Assembly: GCF_900142605.1 (NCBI RefSeq) | Contig: NZ_FRBL01000002.1 | Coordinates: 739,840 to 803,839 of the forward strand | Source of the DNA: Chitinophaga jiangningensis | GTDB lineage: Bacteria; Bacteroidota; Bacteroidia; Chitinophagales; Chitinophagaceae | Length of the DNA: 64,000 nt | Reading direction: 5' to 3' | In this document: positions 41,308 through 51,100 of the stretch, one piece after another | Layout: each line of letters begins with the position of its first letter | Numbering within the stretch: position 1 is the stretch's first letter | Position numbers and translations under genes: made by a program | The notes under the pieces: generated by a model | Told to the model about the DNA's origin: nothing | Databases searched by the model: none | Seen by the model: the letters and a program-made list of their open reading frames with translations, nothing else

Positions 41308-42342
41308 ATGAAACAAGGTTGGTATAATAATAAGTGGGCCATAACTGCCATGCATATATTTGCGTGGGTGTTGCTGTTTATGCTGCCACGCCTGTTGAAG
41401 CCTTCATACGAAGATCCCAAACCATCGCCGGATCACGATGCCTGGCAGTTTTTCTCCGTTATCTACTTCCTGGCGCTCATCGGGTTCTTTTACCTGAATG
41501 CACTCGTTTATATTCCCTCCTTTGTTTATAAAAAACGTTACCTGGAATATGCAGCCAGCATACTTACCGTGCTGCTGGCCCTTTACAGCCTGCGTTACGC
41601 ATTTGAAATGGTGTTTACCGAGGCCCATAAGGTAGATGTAAAACCCGCATTCCTCTTTACTTTTTTCACTGCATTCTTCATACTTTCTACCAGCACAGCT
41701 TTTCAGATGATACGTGACCGCTTACGCGAGGAACGGCTGACATCTGAAAAAGTAAATGAAAACCTGCAGACAGAATTATCACTGCTGCGTTCGCAGGTGA
41801 GCCCGCATTTTATGTTTAATGTGCTCAACAACATGGTGGCGCTGGCGCGGAAAAAGTCAGATGCGCTGGAACCTTCGCTGATAAAGCTTTCCAGCCTGAT
41901 GCGATACATGATCTATGAAACGGACGAGCAGCAGGTGGAGCTGGCAAAGGAAATTGATTACCTGCAGAGTTATATTGATTTGCAGCAGCAACGCTTCGGG
42001 AAAAACGTGACCATCTCCTCCAAATTAAATGCCCCTGAAACAGGCTACCAGATAGAACCCATGCTGCTGATTCCCTTTGTGGAAAACGCTTTCAAGCACG
42101 GTACCGGCATGATACAGGATGCCCTGATTGCCATCAACCTGGAAGTGCAGGACAATGTGCTGTATTTTACGGTGAGAAATAAGTACATGGACTTACCGCA
42201 GGAAATAAAAGATAAAACCAGCGGCATTGGCCTCGTAAATGTAAGCCGTCGCCTGAACCTCCTGTACAATCAACAATATAAGCTGGATATCCGCAAACAG
42301 GATGGCTGGTTTTCTGTATTATTGCAACTAAATCTGCACTGA
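41308..42342 (+). CDS. LytS/YpdA-type sensor histidine kinase
   Basis: This 344-residue membrane kinase has four hydrophobic segments in the first 135 residues. A helical linker (DRLREERLTSEKVNENLQTE) follows, then the His_kinase signature LRSQVSPHFMFNVLNNMVAL with phospho-accepting His167 and an ATPase domain with LIPFVENAFKHGTG and GIGLVNVSRRL. No periplasmic sensor domain is evident, so sensing is probably within the membrane. The stop overlaps the start of the LytTR regulator gene by one base (TGATG). The ATG lies only 4 bases after the -7-like box, so the message may be nearly leaderless, or a downstream start such as Met15 may be used. Confidence 0.92.
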   Translation: MKQGWYNNKWAITAMHIFAWVLLFMLPRLLKPSYEDPKPSPDHDAWQFFSVIYFLALIGFFYLNALVYIPSFVYKKRYLEYAASILTVLLALYSLRYAFEMVFTEAHKVDVKPAFLFTFFTAFFILSTSTAFQMIRDRLREERLTSEKVNENLQTELSLLRSQVSPHFMFNVLNNMVALARKKSDALEPSLIKLSSLMRYMIYETDEQQVELAKEIDYLQSYIDLQQQRFGKNVTISSKLNAPETGYQIEPMLLIPFVENAFKHGTGMIQDALIAINLEVQDNVLYFTVRNKYMDLPQEIKDKTSGIGLVNVSRRLNLLYNQQYKLDIRKQDGWFSVLLQLNLH

Positions 42343-43055
42343 TGCTGAAATGTATTGCCGTTGACGATGAACCACTGGCACTCGACCTGTTGGAAGATAA
42401 TATTGCCAAAGTACCCTACCTCCACCTGATAGCTAAATGTAACAATGCTTTTGAAGCCATTGAAGTATTGCAGCGCCAGTCGGTGGACCTCATTTTTCTG
42501 GACATACAAATGCCCGGCCTTACCGGTTTGCAGTTTTTACAGTCGATGGCCAACAAACCCATGGTCATCCTTATTACCGCCTACGAAAAATATGCACTGG
42601 AAGGATTTAATTTAGATGTGACCGACTACCTGGTAAAACCCGTGGCCCTGGAGCGTTTCATCAAGGCATGTAACAAAGCTCATGAGCTGTTTCTCCTGAA
42701 AGCGGCCAGTAAAACAGGTAAAGAGCCGGCGCCTGAATTCTTCTTTGTAAATGTGGATTACAGTCTGTTCAAAGTCGTGTTCGATGATATCATCTGGATC
42801 GAAGGCCTGAAGGATTATGTGCGCATTCATTTAAAGAGCAGCGCAAAACCTGTTGTAACACGTATGTCCGTTAAATCAATGGAAGAGCAGTTACCTGCCA
42901 GCAAATTCCTGCGCATACATAAATCCTATATTGTAGCCGTGAGCCACATTACGGCCATCCGCAAAAACAGTATTTTCCTGGATGAGCTGGAACTCCCTGT
43001 AGGCGATACTTTCAGGGATGCCATACAGGCACTTACCGGAAAGGCCGGATTTTAA
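42342..43055 (+). CDS. LytTR-family response regulator
   Basis: This 237-residue regulator has a receiver domain in residues 1-120 (CIAVDDEPLALDLLEDN, Asp54 in FLDIQMPGL, Lys in YLVKPVAL). A LytTR DNA-binding domain follows in about 132-235 (IIWIEGLKDYVRIHL, MSVKSMEEQLP, FLRIHKSYIVAVSHI). LytTR domains bind direct repeats spaced by about two helical turns. Such repeats (21-bp period) lie before this operon and before the next gene, a TonB receptor, so the regulator probably controls both. It is translationally coupled to the kinase gene. Confidence 0.94.
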   Translation: MLKCIAVDDEPLALDLLEDNIAKVPYLHLIAKCNNAFEAIEVLQRQSVDLIFLDIQMPGLTGLQFLQSMANKPMVILITAYEKYALEGFNLDVTDYLVKPVALERFIKACNKAHELFLLKAASKTGKEPAPEFFFVNVDYSLFKVVFDDIIWIEGLKDYVRIHLKSSAKPVVTRMSVKSMEEQLPASKFLRIHKSYIVAVSHITAIRKNSIFLDELELPVGDTFRDAIQALTGKAGF

Positions 43056-43086
43056 ACGGTAACGATACAACGAAGAATTCGGCAAT

Positions 43087-43117
43087 TTCGTAGCATTATT
43101 TTCAACACTGGTCGCAT
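43087..43117 (+). promoter_or_regulatory. Paired LytTR-type direct repeats before the TonB receptor gene
   Basis: TTCGTAGCAT (43087-43096) and CTGGTCGCAT (43108-43117) are 21 bases apart and end exactly 27 bases before the -7 box TACTTTTG (43145-43152). Sequence, period and distance all match the pair at 41238-41268. Confidence 0.72.
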
Positions 43118-43144
43118 TTACTGAAAAACATAATTTCTGCGGAA

Positions 43145-43152
43145 TACTTTTG
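43145..43152 (+). promoter_or_regulatory. -7 box (TACTTTTG) of the TonB receptor gene
   Basis: This is an exact TAnnTTTG match 22 bases before the ATG at 43175. Confidence 0.6.
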
Positions 43153-43174
43153 CATATTCATAATTCCTTCTATA

Positions 43175-45736
43175 ATGCAAAAGTATTACTTGTTAATTAC
43201 CATGATGTTGTTGACCCTCGGTGTATGGGCACAAGCCCCTGCCGGCGGGCCTCCCCGCGGCGGCGCCATGCCTGCCATGGGTGGTATGACCGGACATCTG
43301 TATGGTAAGATTCTTGACAACGATGGTAAAGCAATCCCCTACGCATCTGTAATCATCCTTCAACCAAAAATGGACCCGGCCACCAAAAAAACGAAGGATG
43401 TGCTGGTAAAAGGTGCACTCACAAAAGTAAATGGTGAATTCAGCCTGGACGAAATTCCAATGGGCCGCGGCCTGAAACTGCGCATCAGCATGACAGGCTT
43501 CAAAGCCATTGAGCGCCCGGTAGCATTTCCTCCTTTCGATAAAGACCTGGGCAACATCAAAATGGAAGCCGATGTAAGTCAGCTCCAGGGTGTAACCGTT
43601 GCCGGCAGCAAGCCGCTGATGCAGCTGGATATCGACAAAAAAGTGTTCAACGTGGAAAAGAACCTCACCAGCGCCGGCGGTACTGCCGTAGACGTGATGA
43701 AAAACGTTCCTTCCGTAAACGTGGACATCGATGGGAACGTTTCCGTTCGTAACGCCAGCCCGCAGCTGTATATCGACGGCCGCCCCACCACCCTCACCCT
43801 CGAGCAGATCCCTGCTGATGCGATCGAAAGCGTGGAAGTGATCACCAACCCGTCCGCTAAATACGACGCCTCCGGTGGCAATGCCGGTATCCTCAACCTG
43901 GTGCTGAAAAAGAACCGTAAAACAGGATACAATGGTAACCTCCGTGCCGGTGTGGATAAACGCGGCGCAGTAAACGGCGGCGCCGACTTCAACCTCCGCC
44001 AGGGTAAATTTAACATCACCGCCAGTGCAATGGGCAACCAGCAAAAAAGCAGAAGCACCGGCTTCACAGATAGAAATAACTTCGGTGACCAAACCCCTTC
44101 CCATGTCCACCAGGACAATAAAAACAGGACCGATGGTGGTTTTGTATTCGGGAAACTGGGTGTGGATTACTTCATGAATAACCGTACTACTTTGTCCGTT
44201 GCAGGTATTAAAGTACATGGTTCCATGAAACCTAACGAAGTAATTGACATCACCACAGACAGCATCTTCTCAGGCACTAAGGAGACGTATTACAGTCAAA
44301 GGGTATCGGACATGAAGAATGAATTCAATGCCAACGGGCTGGTATTGGGCATGAAACACCTGTTCCCCAAAGAAGGTAAAGAGCTGACGGTTGATGTCAA
44401 CTACTTCGGAGGTAAAGCCGAAAACAATTCGCTGTATACCACCAACTACCTGAAGGCTACTGAGCCTTCCAGCATGGATCAACAGCGCATTAACGGCGGC
44501 GGTAAGATTTCTTTCCTCACCGCGCAAACCGACTATGTGGACCCGCTCACCAAAACCATGAAGCTGGAAACAGGGCTGCGATTCTCCCGGAGAACCACAG
44601 ATACCAGAAGTGATAACTACTTCCTGGACCCCGCAACCGGAGAATTCAACTTCATTGACGCGGCCAGCATCCACTACAAAAACAACGATAACGTATACGC
44701 AGCATACGCCAGCATTTCCGATAACATCGGCAAATTTGGCTATAAGGTTGGCTTACGCCTGGAAAGCAGCAACTACGATGGCGAAATCATGGGCAAAAGC
44801 GAGAAATTCAGCAACAGCTACCCCGCCAGCCTCTTCCCATCGTTGTTCCTGAGCCAGAAGCTCAATAAAAACCAGGAACTGCAACTGAGCTATACCCGCC
44901 GCGTCAACAGGCCTAACTTCATGCAGCTGATCCCTTATACGGATTCTACTGACCGCCTCAACATCAACAGGGGTAATCCTGACCTGGTACCGGAGTTTAC
45001 GCAGTCGCTCGAGTTTTCCTACCTGAAAACGTTCGATAACAAGGCTACGTTCATGGCTACACTGTATTACAAATACACGACTAACCTGATCACCCGTTAC
45101 CTGACCAAGGAAGCCAATCCTGCTACGGGCGACAGTATCCTGATCAACACCTACATCAACGCTAATTCCAGCTATGCTGCAGGTGCGGAGCTCACCGCCA
45201 CTACCAATGTTACCAAATGGTGGAATCTTTCTGCCAACGTAAATATTTACAACAGTAAGATCAATACCGACATTGTAAGTGCCTCCCAGGATGCGCTGTG
45301 GAGCTGGTATGGTAAGCTGAACAACAACATTAAACTGCCGCTGGCACTGGAACTGCAACTTTCCGGTACTTACCAGTCCAAAACCAACCTGCCGGTTAAC
45401 AAAGAGCAGCGTATGGATGGTCCGCCGATGCAGCAGGCACAAAACGCCTCCCAGGGTTACATCAAAGGCTTTTATGGTGTAGATGCTGCACTGAAGAAAA
45501 GCTTCCTGAAAAATAATGCTGCCAGCATCACCTTTGCTGCCAACGATATTTTCAGAAGCCGTATCAACGAGCAGTACTCCGAAAGTACTTTCTTTAACCA
45601 AACGTACAGCCGTTTGCGTGACCCGCAGATGTTCCGCCTCACATTCGCCTACCGCTTCGGTAAAATGGATGTGTCCCTTTTCAAACGTAAGAATATGGGC
45701 GCCGGAATGGAAGGAATGTCGGGCGTAATGCAATAA
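43175..45736 (+). CDS. TonB-dependent receptor of the outer-membrane beta-barrel family
   Basis: This 853-residue protein has a signal peptide (MQKYYLLITMMLLTLGVWAQ) and a short Gly/Pro/Met-rich stretch. A carboxypeptidase-regulatory-like beta-sandwich (about 40-130; GHLYGKILDNDGKAIPYASV) is followed by a plug (about 150-245; AVDVMKNVPSVNVDIDGNVS and AIESVEVITNPSAKYDA) and a large barrel to the C-terminus. The C-terminus has a Met/Gly-rich tail (NMGAGMEGMSGVMQ). It imports a TonB-dependent substrate such as a metal complex or peptide; the Met-rich ends could hint at metal contact, but this is weak. It has no SusD partner. Upstream direct repeats tie it to the neighbouring LytTR system. Confidence 0.92.
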   Translation: MQKYYLLITMMLLTLGVWAQAPAGGPPRGGAMPAMGGMTGHLYGKILDNDGKAIPYASVIILQPKMDPATKKTKDVLVKGALTKVNGEFSLDEIPMGRGLKLRISMTGFKAIERPVAFPPFDKDLGNIKMEADVSQLQGVTVAGSKPLMQLDIDKKVFNVEKNLTSAGGTAVDVMKNVPSVNVDIDGNVSVRNASPQLYIDGRPTTLTLEQIPADAIESVEVITNPSAKYDASGGNAGILNLVLKKNRKTGYNGNLRAGVDKRGAVNGGADFNLRQGKFNITASAMGNQQKSRSTGFTDRNNFGDQTPSHVHQDNKNRTDGGFVFGKLGVDYFMNNRTTLSVAGIKVHGSMKPNEVIDITTDSIFSGTKETYYSQRVSDMKNEFNANGLVLGMKHLFPKEGKELTVDVNYFGGKAENNSLYTTNYLKATEPSSMDQQRINGGGKISFLTAQTDYVDPLTKTMKLETGLRFSRRTTDTRSDNYFLDPATGEFNFIDAASIHYKNNDNVYAAYASISDNIGKFGYKVGLRLESSNYDGEIMGKSEKFSNSYPASLFPSLFLSQKLNKNQELQLSYTRRVNRPNFMQLIPYTDSTDRLNINRGNPDLVPEFTQSLEFSYLKTFDNKATFMATLYYKYTTNLITRYLTKEANPATGDSILINTYINANSSYAAGAELTATTNVTKWWNLSANVNIYNSKINTDIVSASQDALWSWYGKLNNNIKLPLALELQLSGTYQSKTNLPVNKEQRMDGPPMQQAQNASQGYIKGFYGVDAALKKSFLKNNAASITFAANDIFRSRINEQYSESTFFNQTYSRLRDPQMFRLTFAYRFGKMDVSLFKRKNMGAGMEGMSGVMQ

Positions 45737-45763
45737 CACACACAAGTCCTATAGTTTAGAAAG

Positions 45764-45802
45764 CCGGGCAGCGGAAAGGTTCACTCCGCTCCCGGTTTTT
45801 TG
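45764..45802 (+). terminator. Rho-independent terminator of the TonB receptor gene
   Basis: The stem CCGGG(C)AGCGG / CCGCTCCCGG with one bulged base is followed by seven T, about 28 bases after the stop. Confidence 0.88.
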
Positions 45803-45844
45803 TTTATTTGCGGCCGGGCCTTCGGCCCTGGCGATCTTATCTCT

Positions 45845-45991
45845 CGCAAAGCAGCATAAGCAGGTAAGCAGCTAAGGATTGTGTTTTGTTGTAAAAAGAT
45901 TTGGGAGAGACCTTCGGCCTCTCCCAAATCAAACAAACTTATTAGAACAAACTGCAGGTCTTAGCTGCTTACCTGCTTATGCTGCTTTGCG
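45845..45991. repeat. Perfect 32-bp inverted repeat with internal hairpin
   Basis: Arms at 45845-45876 and 45960-45991 are exact reverse complements over 32 bases. Between them is a second inverted repeat (45899-45929; 11-bp arms, ACCTTCGGC apex). The right arm plus the following GGCGCCGAAGGCGCC hairpin reappears, slightly shorter, at 57067-57131. Confidence 0.88.
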
Positions 45992-46103
45992 TGAAAAAAA
46001 GTCTCTCTCCTGGCGCCGAAGGCGCCTAAAGCTAAATAAGTCCTTGCCAGAAAAAAGACAAATTTTTAGCTAATTTTACACCATACCTATACAACTATTC
46101 CGC

Positions 46104-47153
46104 ATGCCTGAAGTTCAGAAAAGTGCCAGCCACGGCTGGAAAGTACGGGACCTGGACAATATCGCCGAAACGCAGTCGCTGCCAGCCAAACCCGGTAAAC
46201 CGGATGCCCATACGCGGCTGGCACCGCGCATTACCGAAACAGATCAGCGTTACGAACGCGTGTCCTACGAAATGCTGGAGAAAGGCTGTATGCTCGTATC
46301 TGTACATATTCAGGCAAAGCAGGATACACATTATCACCTGGCACCTAATTCCAACAGCGATTTTTATTACCTCGCCTATGCCTCCTATGAAGGCGGTGTA
46401 GAGCGGACGCCGCTGGTGCCTGACGCCGGTGGCGAAGTGATGGGTGGCAAAGAAATCTGTAGTTTTTACAACAACCAGTACGGTTATGAAACCAGCATGA
46501 AAGCTGGTGCTGTCATCGATTCCCGCATTTTTGCGTTTACCCGCGAGTGGCTGGAAAAACGGGTAAACCTGGCGGCCATTCCGCAGGAGCATGCGTTGAT
46601 GAACATCATTGATAAAACGGCGGACCGCATCGCTATTTTGTCGCACCATTTTAACACCGATCCTTTACGGGAATTAAACACACTGCTGGAGGAAACGCCA
46701 CGCTCGCCCTTGTTTCCGCTGCTGTTGCGGAAATTTGCGTATAGCCTTATCAGTAATATTTTCACCCTGCTTTCACAGCCGGCGGAGGCGCTGCTGGGTA
46801 GCAATGCTTCTTACGAAATGTCGGTAAACCGGATCAGGCATTACCTCGAACAACACTACCGTGCGGGATTCCCGGGGATACCTTTCCTGGCGGAGCTGGC
46901 AGATATGAGCGAGGCCACTATGCGCCGGCAGTTCTTACATCTCACCGGAAAAACAGCACATGAATATTTCAGACAGGTGCAAATGAACTTTGCTTACGAA
47001 AGCCTGCAACAGCAGGTAAGCGTAAAGGAAGTAGCCCTAACTTTAGGTTTCCGCAATCCCGCCAATTTCACCAGACTTTTCAAAGCTAACTTCGGCATTA
47101 CCCCTTCTGCCTTCAGGGAGAAGTTATTTCCATCGCTGCCTGAACACAAGTGA
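46104..47153 (+). CDS. AraC family transcriptional regulator
   Basis: This 349-residue regulator has a C-terminal AraC DNA-binding domain (about 250-345): FLAELADMSEATMRRQFLHL as first HTH, then VKEVALTLGFRNPANFTRLF as second, and FGITPSAFREKL. The N-terminal 240 residues do not match the usual cupin; they contain HYHLAPNSNSDFYYLAYASY and a cysteine-containing loop, possibly a ligand domain like that of the PchR-type branch. It lies 80 bases before the PorP/SprF gene, which has its own exact -7 box, so it could be a separate transcript. Target genes are unknown. Confidence 0.88.
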   Translation: MPEVQKSASHGWKVRDLDNIAETQSLPAKPGKPDAHTRLAPRITETDQRYERVSYEMLEKGCMLVSVHIQAKQDTHYHLAPNSNSDFYYLAYASYEGGVERTPLVPDAGGEVMGGKEICSFYNNQYGYETSMKAGAVIDSRIFAFTREWLEKRVNLAAIPQEHALMNIIDKTADRIAILSHHFNTDPLRELNTLLEETPRSPLFPLLLRKFAYSLISNIFTLLSQPAEALLGSNASYEMSVNRIRHYLEQHYRAGFPGIPFLAELADMSEATMRRQFLHLTGKTAHEYFRQVQMNFAYESLQQQVSVKEVALTLGFRNPANFTRLFKANFGITPSAFREKLFPSLPEHK

Positions 47154-47188
47154 GTACTATATGAACACATTAGAGTAAGCACCCCGGC

Positions 47189-47196
47189 TATCTTTG
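47189..47196 (+). promoter_or_regulatory. -7 box (TATCTTTG) of the PorP/SprF-adhesin operon
   Basis: This is an exact TAnnTTTG match 37 bases before the ATG at 47234 and 35 bases after the AraC stop. Confidence 0.5.
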
Positions 47197-47233
47197 CACG
47201 TTTAAACCGATTACACATCCCTGCCGTTTAAAC

Positions 47234-48157
47234 ATGCCATTTAGTATGCGACCCTTCCAACATTTCAACGGGCTGCTTATTGCCGTTTTCATGCTCTGTG
47301 CCAGCATGCCTGCCAGTGGGCAATCGCTTGGGAATACCAACGCTGCCACCACTCCTTTGGGAATACAATTTTTCCTTGATCCCTATATGGCCAATCCGTC
47401 CTTTGCGGGACTGGATTCCGGCCTGCACATCAGCATCGCCTACCGTAAACAATGGACCGATATGCCGGGTAGCCCGCAAACCAAGCTGCTGGCGGCCAAC
47501 GGCTATATTGGCCATCGGGTGGGCGCTGGTTTGCAGGTATACAATGATGTGGCCGGACTATTATCCAACACCCGCGTAGCCGGTACTTATGCCTATCATT
47601 TACCTTTGGGAGATGATAACCAGCACCTCAACTTCGGTATCTCGGGCGTGTTTTACAGCAAATACATCAACGCTAAAGATATCAATGGTGACCCGAACGA
47701 CCCGTCGGTAGGCGCTTTCAACCGCCGCGACAACTACTTCGAATCAGATTTTGGGATATCCTATACAGATAGTCACTGGATGGTGCAGGCAGCGGTGCCG
47801 AATATTTTTAGTGTAACCCGTGAAGAGAGCCGGGTCGTAGGCACCGAAAAATTCATTGCCGGCACAGGTTACAAATTTTTTATCGGGGAAGAAATCAGTT
47901 TTGCTACACCAAAGGTCTTTTACCGGAATGTTTATGGCCATGAAAGTGTGGTGGATGCAGGTGTACAGGTAGGCTTCCTGCGTAATTTATTTGATGTAAC
48001 AGGTATGTATCACAGTACCGGAAACTTCACTGCCGGTGCGGGTATTGGCTGGCTCCCCTATGTACAGCTGCAATTCCTTTATACCTCTCAAACCAACGGT
48101 TTACGATCCTACACCAACGGAACCATGGAGCTAAACCTGCGTGTGCATCTCTTTTAA
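47234..48157 (+). CDS. Type IX secretion system membrane protein of the PorP/SprF family
   Basis: This 307-residue outer membrane protein has a signal region (MRPFQHFNGLLIAVFMLCASMPASGQ, which would start at 47246 if the second Met is used). The PorP/SprF hallmarks are FFLDPYMANPSFAGLDSGLH and YRKQWTDMPGSPQTKLLAAN in the N-terminal part, followed by beta-strands to the end. SprF-like proteins are needed for export and surface attachment of SprB-type adhesins by the type IX system. The next gene, 30 bases downstream, encodes exactly such a giant adhesin with a type-B-like C-terminal domain, so this protein is probably its dedicated partner. Confidence 0.93.
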   Translation: MPFSMRPFQHFNGLLIAVFMLCASMPASGQSLGNTNAATTPLGIQFFLDPYMANPSFAGLDSGLHISIAYRKQWTDMPGSPQTKLLAANGYIGHRVGAGLQVYNDVAGLLSNTRVAGTYAYHLPLGDDNQHLNFGISGVFYSKYINAKDINGDPNDPSVGAFNRRDNYFESDFGISYTDSHWMVQAAVPNIFSVTREESRVVGTEKFIAGTGYKFFIGEEISFATPKVFYRNVYGHESVVDAGVQVGFLRNLFDVTGMYHSTGNFTAGAGIGWLPYVQLQFLYTSQTNGLRSYTNGTMELNLRVHLF

Positions 48158-48187
48158 TTATATCCTAACCTATAGCAGACTATTTGC

Positions 48188-51100
48188 ATGAAAAAAGTAT
48201 ACACTTCCTTCCTGTTTATCCTTTTTACGCTACAATCATTGGCGCAAGGCATTTGCTATGTAAAGCAATCAGCTGCTGCCGGTGGCGATGGTAAAAGCTG
48301 GGCTACAGCATTTAACAGCCTGGATGATGCGCTGGCAGCGCAACAAACGGATGCCAGCATTACTAAAATATACATCACAGCAGGTAATTACATGCCTGTG
48401 GTGGAAGCTGAGCCCGGAAGCCCCGGCAGCAAAACATTTTTAATTGATCATCACCTGGAAATCCTGGGAGGCTTTCCACCGGATGCATCCGGCTCCATGG
48501 GCCCCGAAGCAGCTAATCCTGCGTTATACAAGACAGTATTGGCTGACCTTACCTCTCCGGACGTACAGCGGCCATGCCACATCATTACCGTACTTGGTAA
48601 TGGCCTGAATGTAAAGCTGGAAAACCTGACTATCAGAAGCGGTTATGCCGGCTGGCGTACCCCTTCGGCCGACATTTATCATAGCAGTGGCCTGATGGCC
48701 ATGCAAACCTATGGGGGTGGTGTATATGCAAACGGCGCTAACCTGAACCTCACCAGGTGTTTGATTGGTCAGAATACTGCCAGCACCGGTGGAGCTATTA
48801 CTGCCTTTAACGGTACGCTCACGCTGGACAGAGACTCTTTCTATCTTAACAGCGCGGTTGACTATGCCGCTATCTATGTAGCCAATGTGCAAACAACGAT
48901 TACCAATTCTATTTTTTCCGGTAACGTTGCTACCTCCCAATTTTCCAGCTATATCATTTCCAGCTCCGGCCAGAATCAGCAACAGATGAGGGTTTACAAC
49001 TGTAATTTCTACCGGAACCAATGCAACTATGCCGTATTAGGTGGCAGCCCGTACGAACTATGGAACAATATTTTTATAATAAACAGAAGTCTGACCCAGG
49101 CGGCCGTACCTCCAATAGGCTCCGGCAATAACCAGCAATCAAATTTAAACATTACAAACGATGTGTCCCTCAGCACACATTTTCAAAATCTGAGTAAAGG
49201 GTTTCAATTGAAAAAAACTGCGCCGGGTGTGAACGCCGGTTATGCTCCTGCAGCAATAAACTCCACAGATTATTACGGCAATGCACGCGTTACCGGCATA
49301 GTGGATATAGGAGCTGCGGAATCCCCTTATCCGGGAAGTGCCAGCATCACCACGTTTACCACTATGGACCCACTTATTACCAATGCCGCCACAGTAAGGT
49401 TTAGAATCATGTTTACCACGGCAGTATCCGGTGTAAATACGGCTAATTTTGGGGTGGGCGGAACCGCCAGTGCTACTGTAACCGCTGTAGAAAATGATCA
49501 GACTGACCTGCGTGCGTGGATCGTGACAGTTAAGCCTGCCACTGAGGGAACAGTAGGACTGCAAATGACAAATGATGATGGTATCGATTATATTATTACC
49601 AGTTTGACGGCAGCAGACAGAGGCTACACCATCGACCGTACGCCACCACAACTGCGTACACCTGTGATGGGTTCCAGCAATACCACTACTCCGTCCCGTT
49701 TTGCGAAAGCTGGTGATATGGTGTCGGTCACCTTTAATACAAATGAGCCGGTGAGCCCGGCAGGAGGTACCATATCCGGAATTAATATGTCCACCACCTC
49801 TACCGGTAATAACTACCGGGCTTATGTGGTGGTACAGAACAATACGCCAGAAGGCTTAGTGGTACCAGATTGTAGCTTCGCTGATGCAGCAGGGAATATT
49901 TCAAAAATCACCAGTGCTTCTTTTACCGCTGGTGTACCCATTACCATCGACAGAACAGCACCTATAGTTACGGTGGCCCCCATCACCGTATATCCGGATG
50001 AGTTAGGAAAGGTTACGGTGCAACTCACAGACCTGAATATTAGCGGTACAGATAATTATACACCACAGGACCAGTTGATATTTGATTTTACTACCACCAC
50101 ATTAAACTGGTCCGCCAATCAGGGTGTTATTAATTTGAATACCACTGCCAGGGACCTGGCAGGGAATTTCCGCTTTACACCGGTAGCCGTTACTTTTGCC
50201 AAAAGAATTATTACGTCGATGGACCCGTTTTCCCCCATTAACGTGCAATGGGGGACCGCACCATCGAATGTGACTTTGCCAACGGCTGCAAAAGTTACCT
50301 TTAACACCGGTAAAATTGAGTACAGGTCAATCCTCTGGAATCGCGATGACCTGCAAACCAAGATAACCGGTACACATACCATCACGGGATCATTTCCGCT
50401 CAACGCTTACGATGACGGCAGCAATACCGTTACACTTACCTATACCGTAGGGCCGAAGCTGATTGCAGGCATTGCTCCTGTTGGCAACATCACGAAACCA
50501 TATGGTACGAGTCTGGACGGATTAAATCTGTCATCCACCGTTATTGTAAATATTGTAAACCAGACTAACCCCGAACAGGTGCCGGTAGTCTGGAATACGG
50601 CCAGCTACAATCCAACACAACCGGGCACGTACAGGCTGAGTGGCATGCTTCAGCTTCCGCAGGGTTATACCAACCCCAATAAATACACGGCATATGTACA
50701 GGTTACCGTGGAAAAACGGTACGTTACCGCTTACACAGCAACTCCCCTGGCAGAGGTACCGGTAGGCTATTCCGGCTTGTTGAATAAACCAGCACAAATA
50801 GCAGTCACCCTTAGCGATGGCACTGCCACCAGCTACCCTGTAACATGGAGTGGTGCTGCTGATTACAATAGGATAGGCAGCTATGATTTTACAGGTTCCT
50901 TGCAAGTGGACTATCCAACGGATAATACGCTGGGCATTGTCCCTACCTTTACCGTTCATGTAGTGAAACGCAATATGCAAACACTGGAAACTACAACGGG
51001 GGCCACTGTTGCATATGGTACTGCGTTTTCCCAACTGCCTTTGCCAGCCACCCTATACACCATCTATAACAGCGATGTGAAAGAAAACGTCTATATCAAC

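Larger units (their letters stand above)
45737..46103. other. Intergenic repeat block, no gene
   Basis: This gap holds the receptor terminator, a GCCGGGCC-TTC-GGCCCTGGC hairpin (about 45813-45832), a composite inverted repeat (45845-45991) and a perfect GGCGCC-GAA-GGCGCC hairpin (46012-46026). Just before the AraC gene there is TAATTTTA, a near -7 box. A short frame spanning the repeats (45879-46073) lacks any protein-like character. Confidence 0.75.

Noticed and set aside
45879..46073. 64-residue frame in the intergenic repeat block
   Set aside because: It spans the inverted repeat and hairpins, and its composition (Arg-rich, no family) fits chance.
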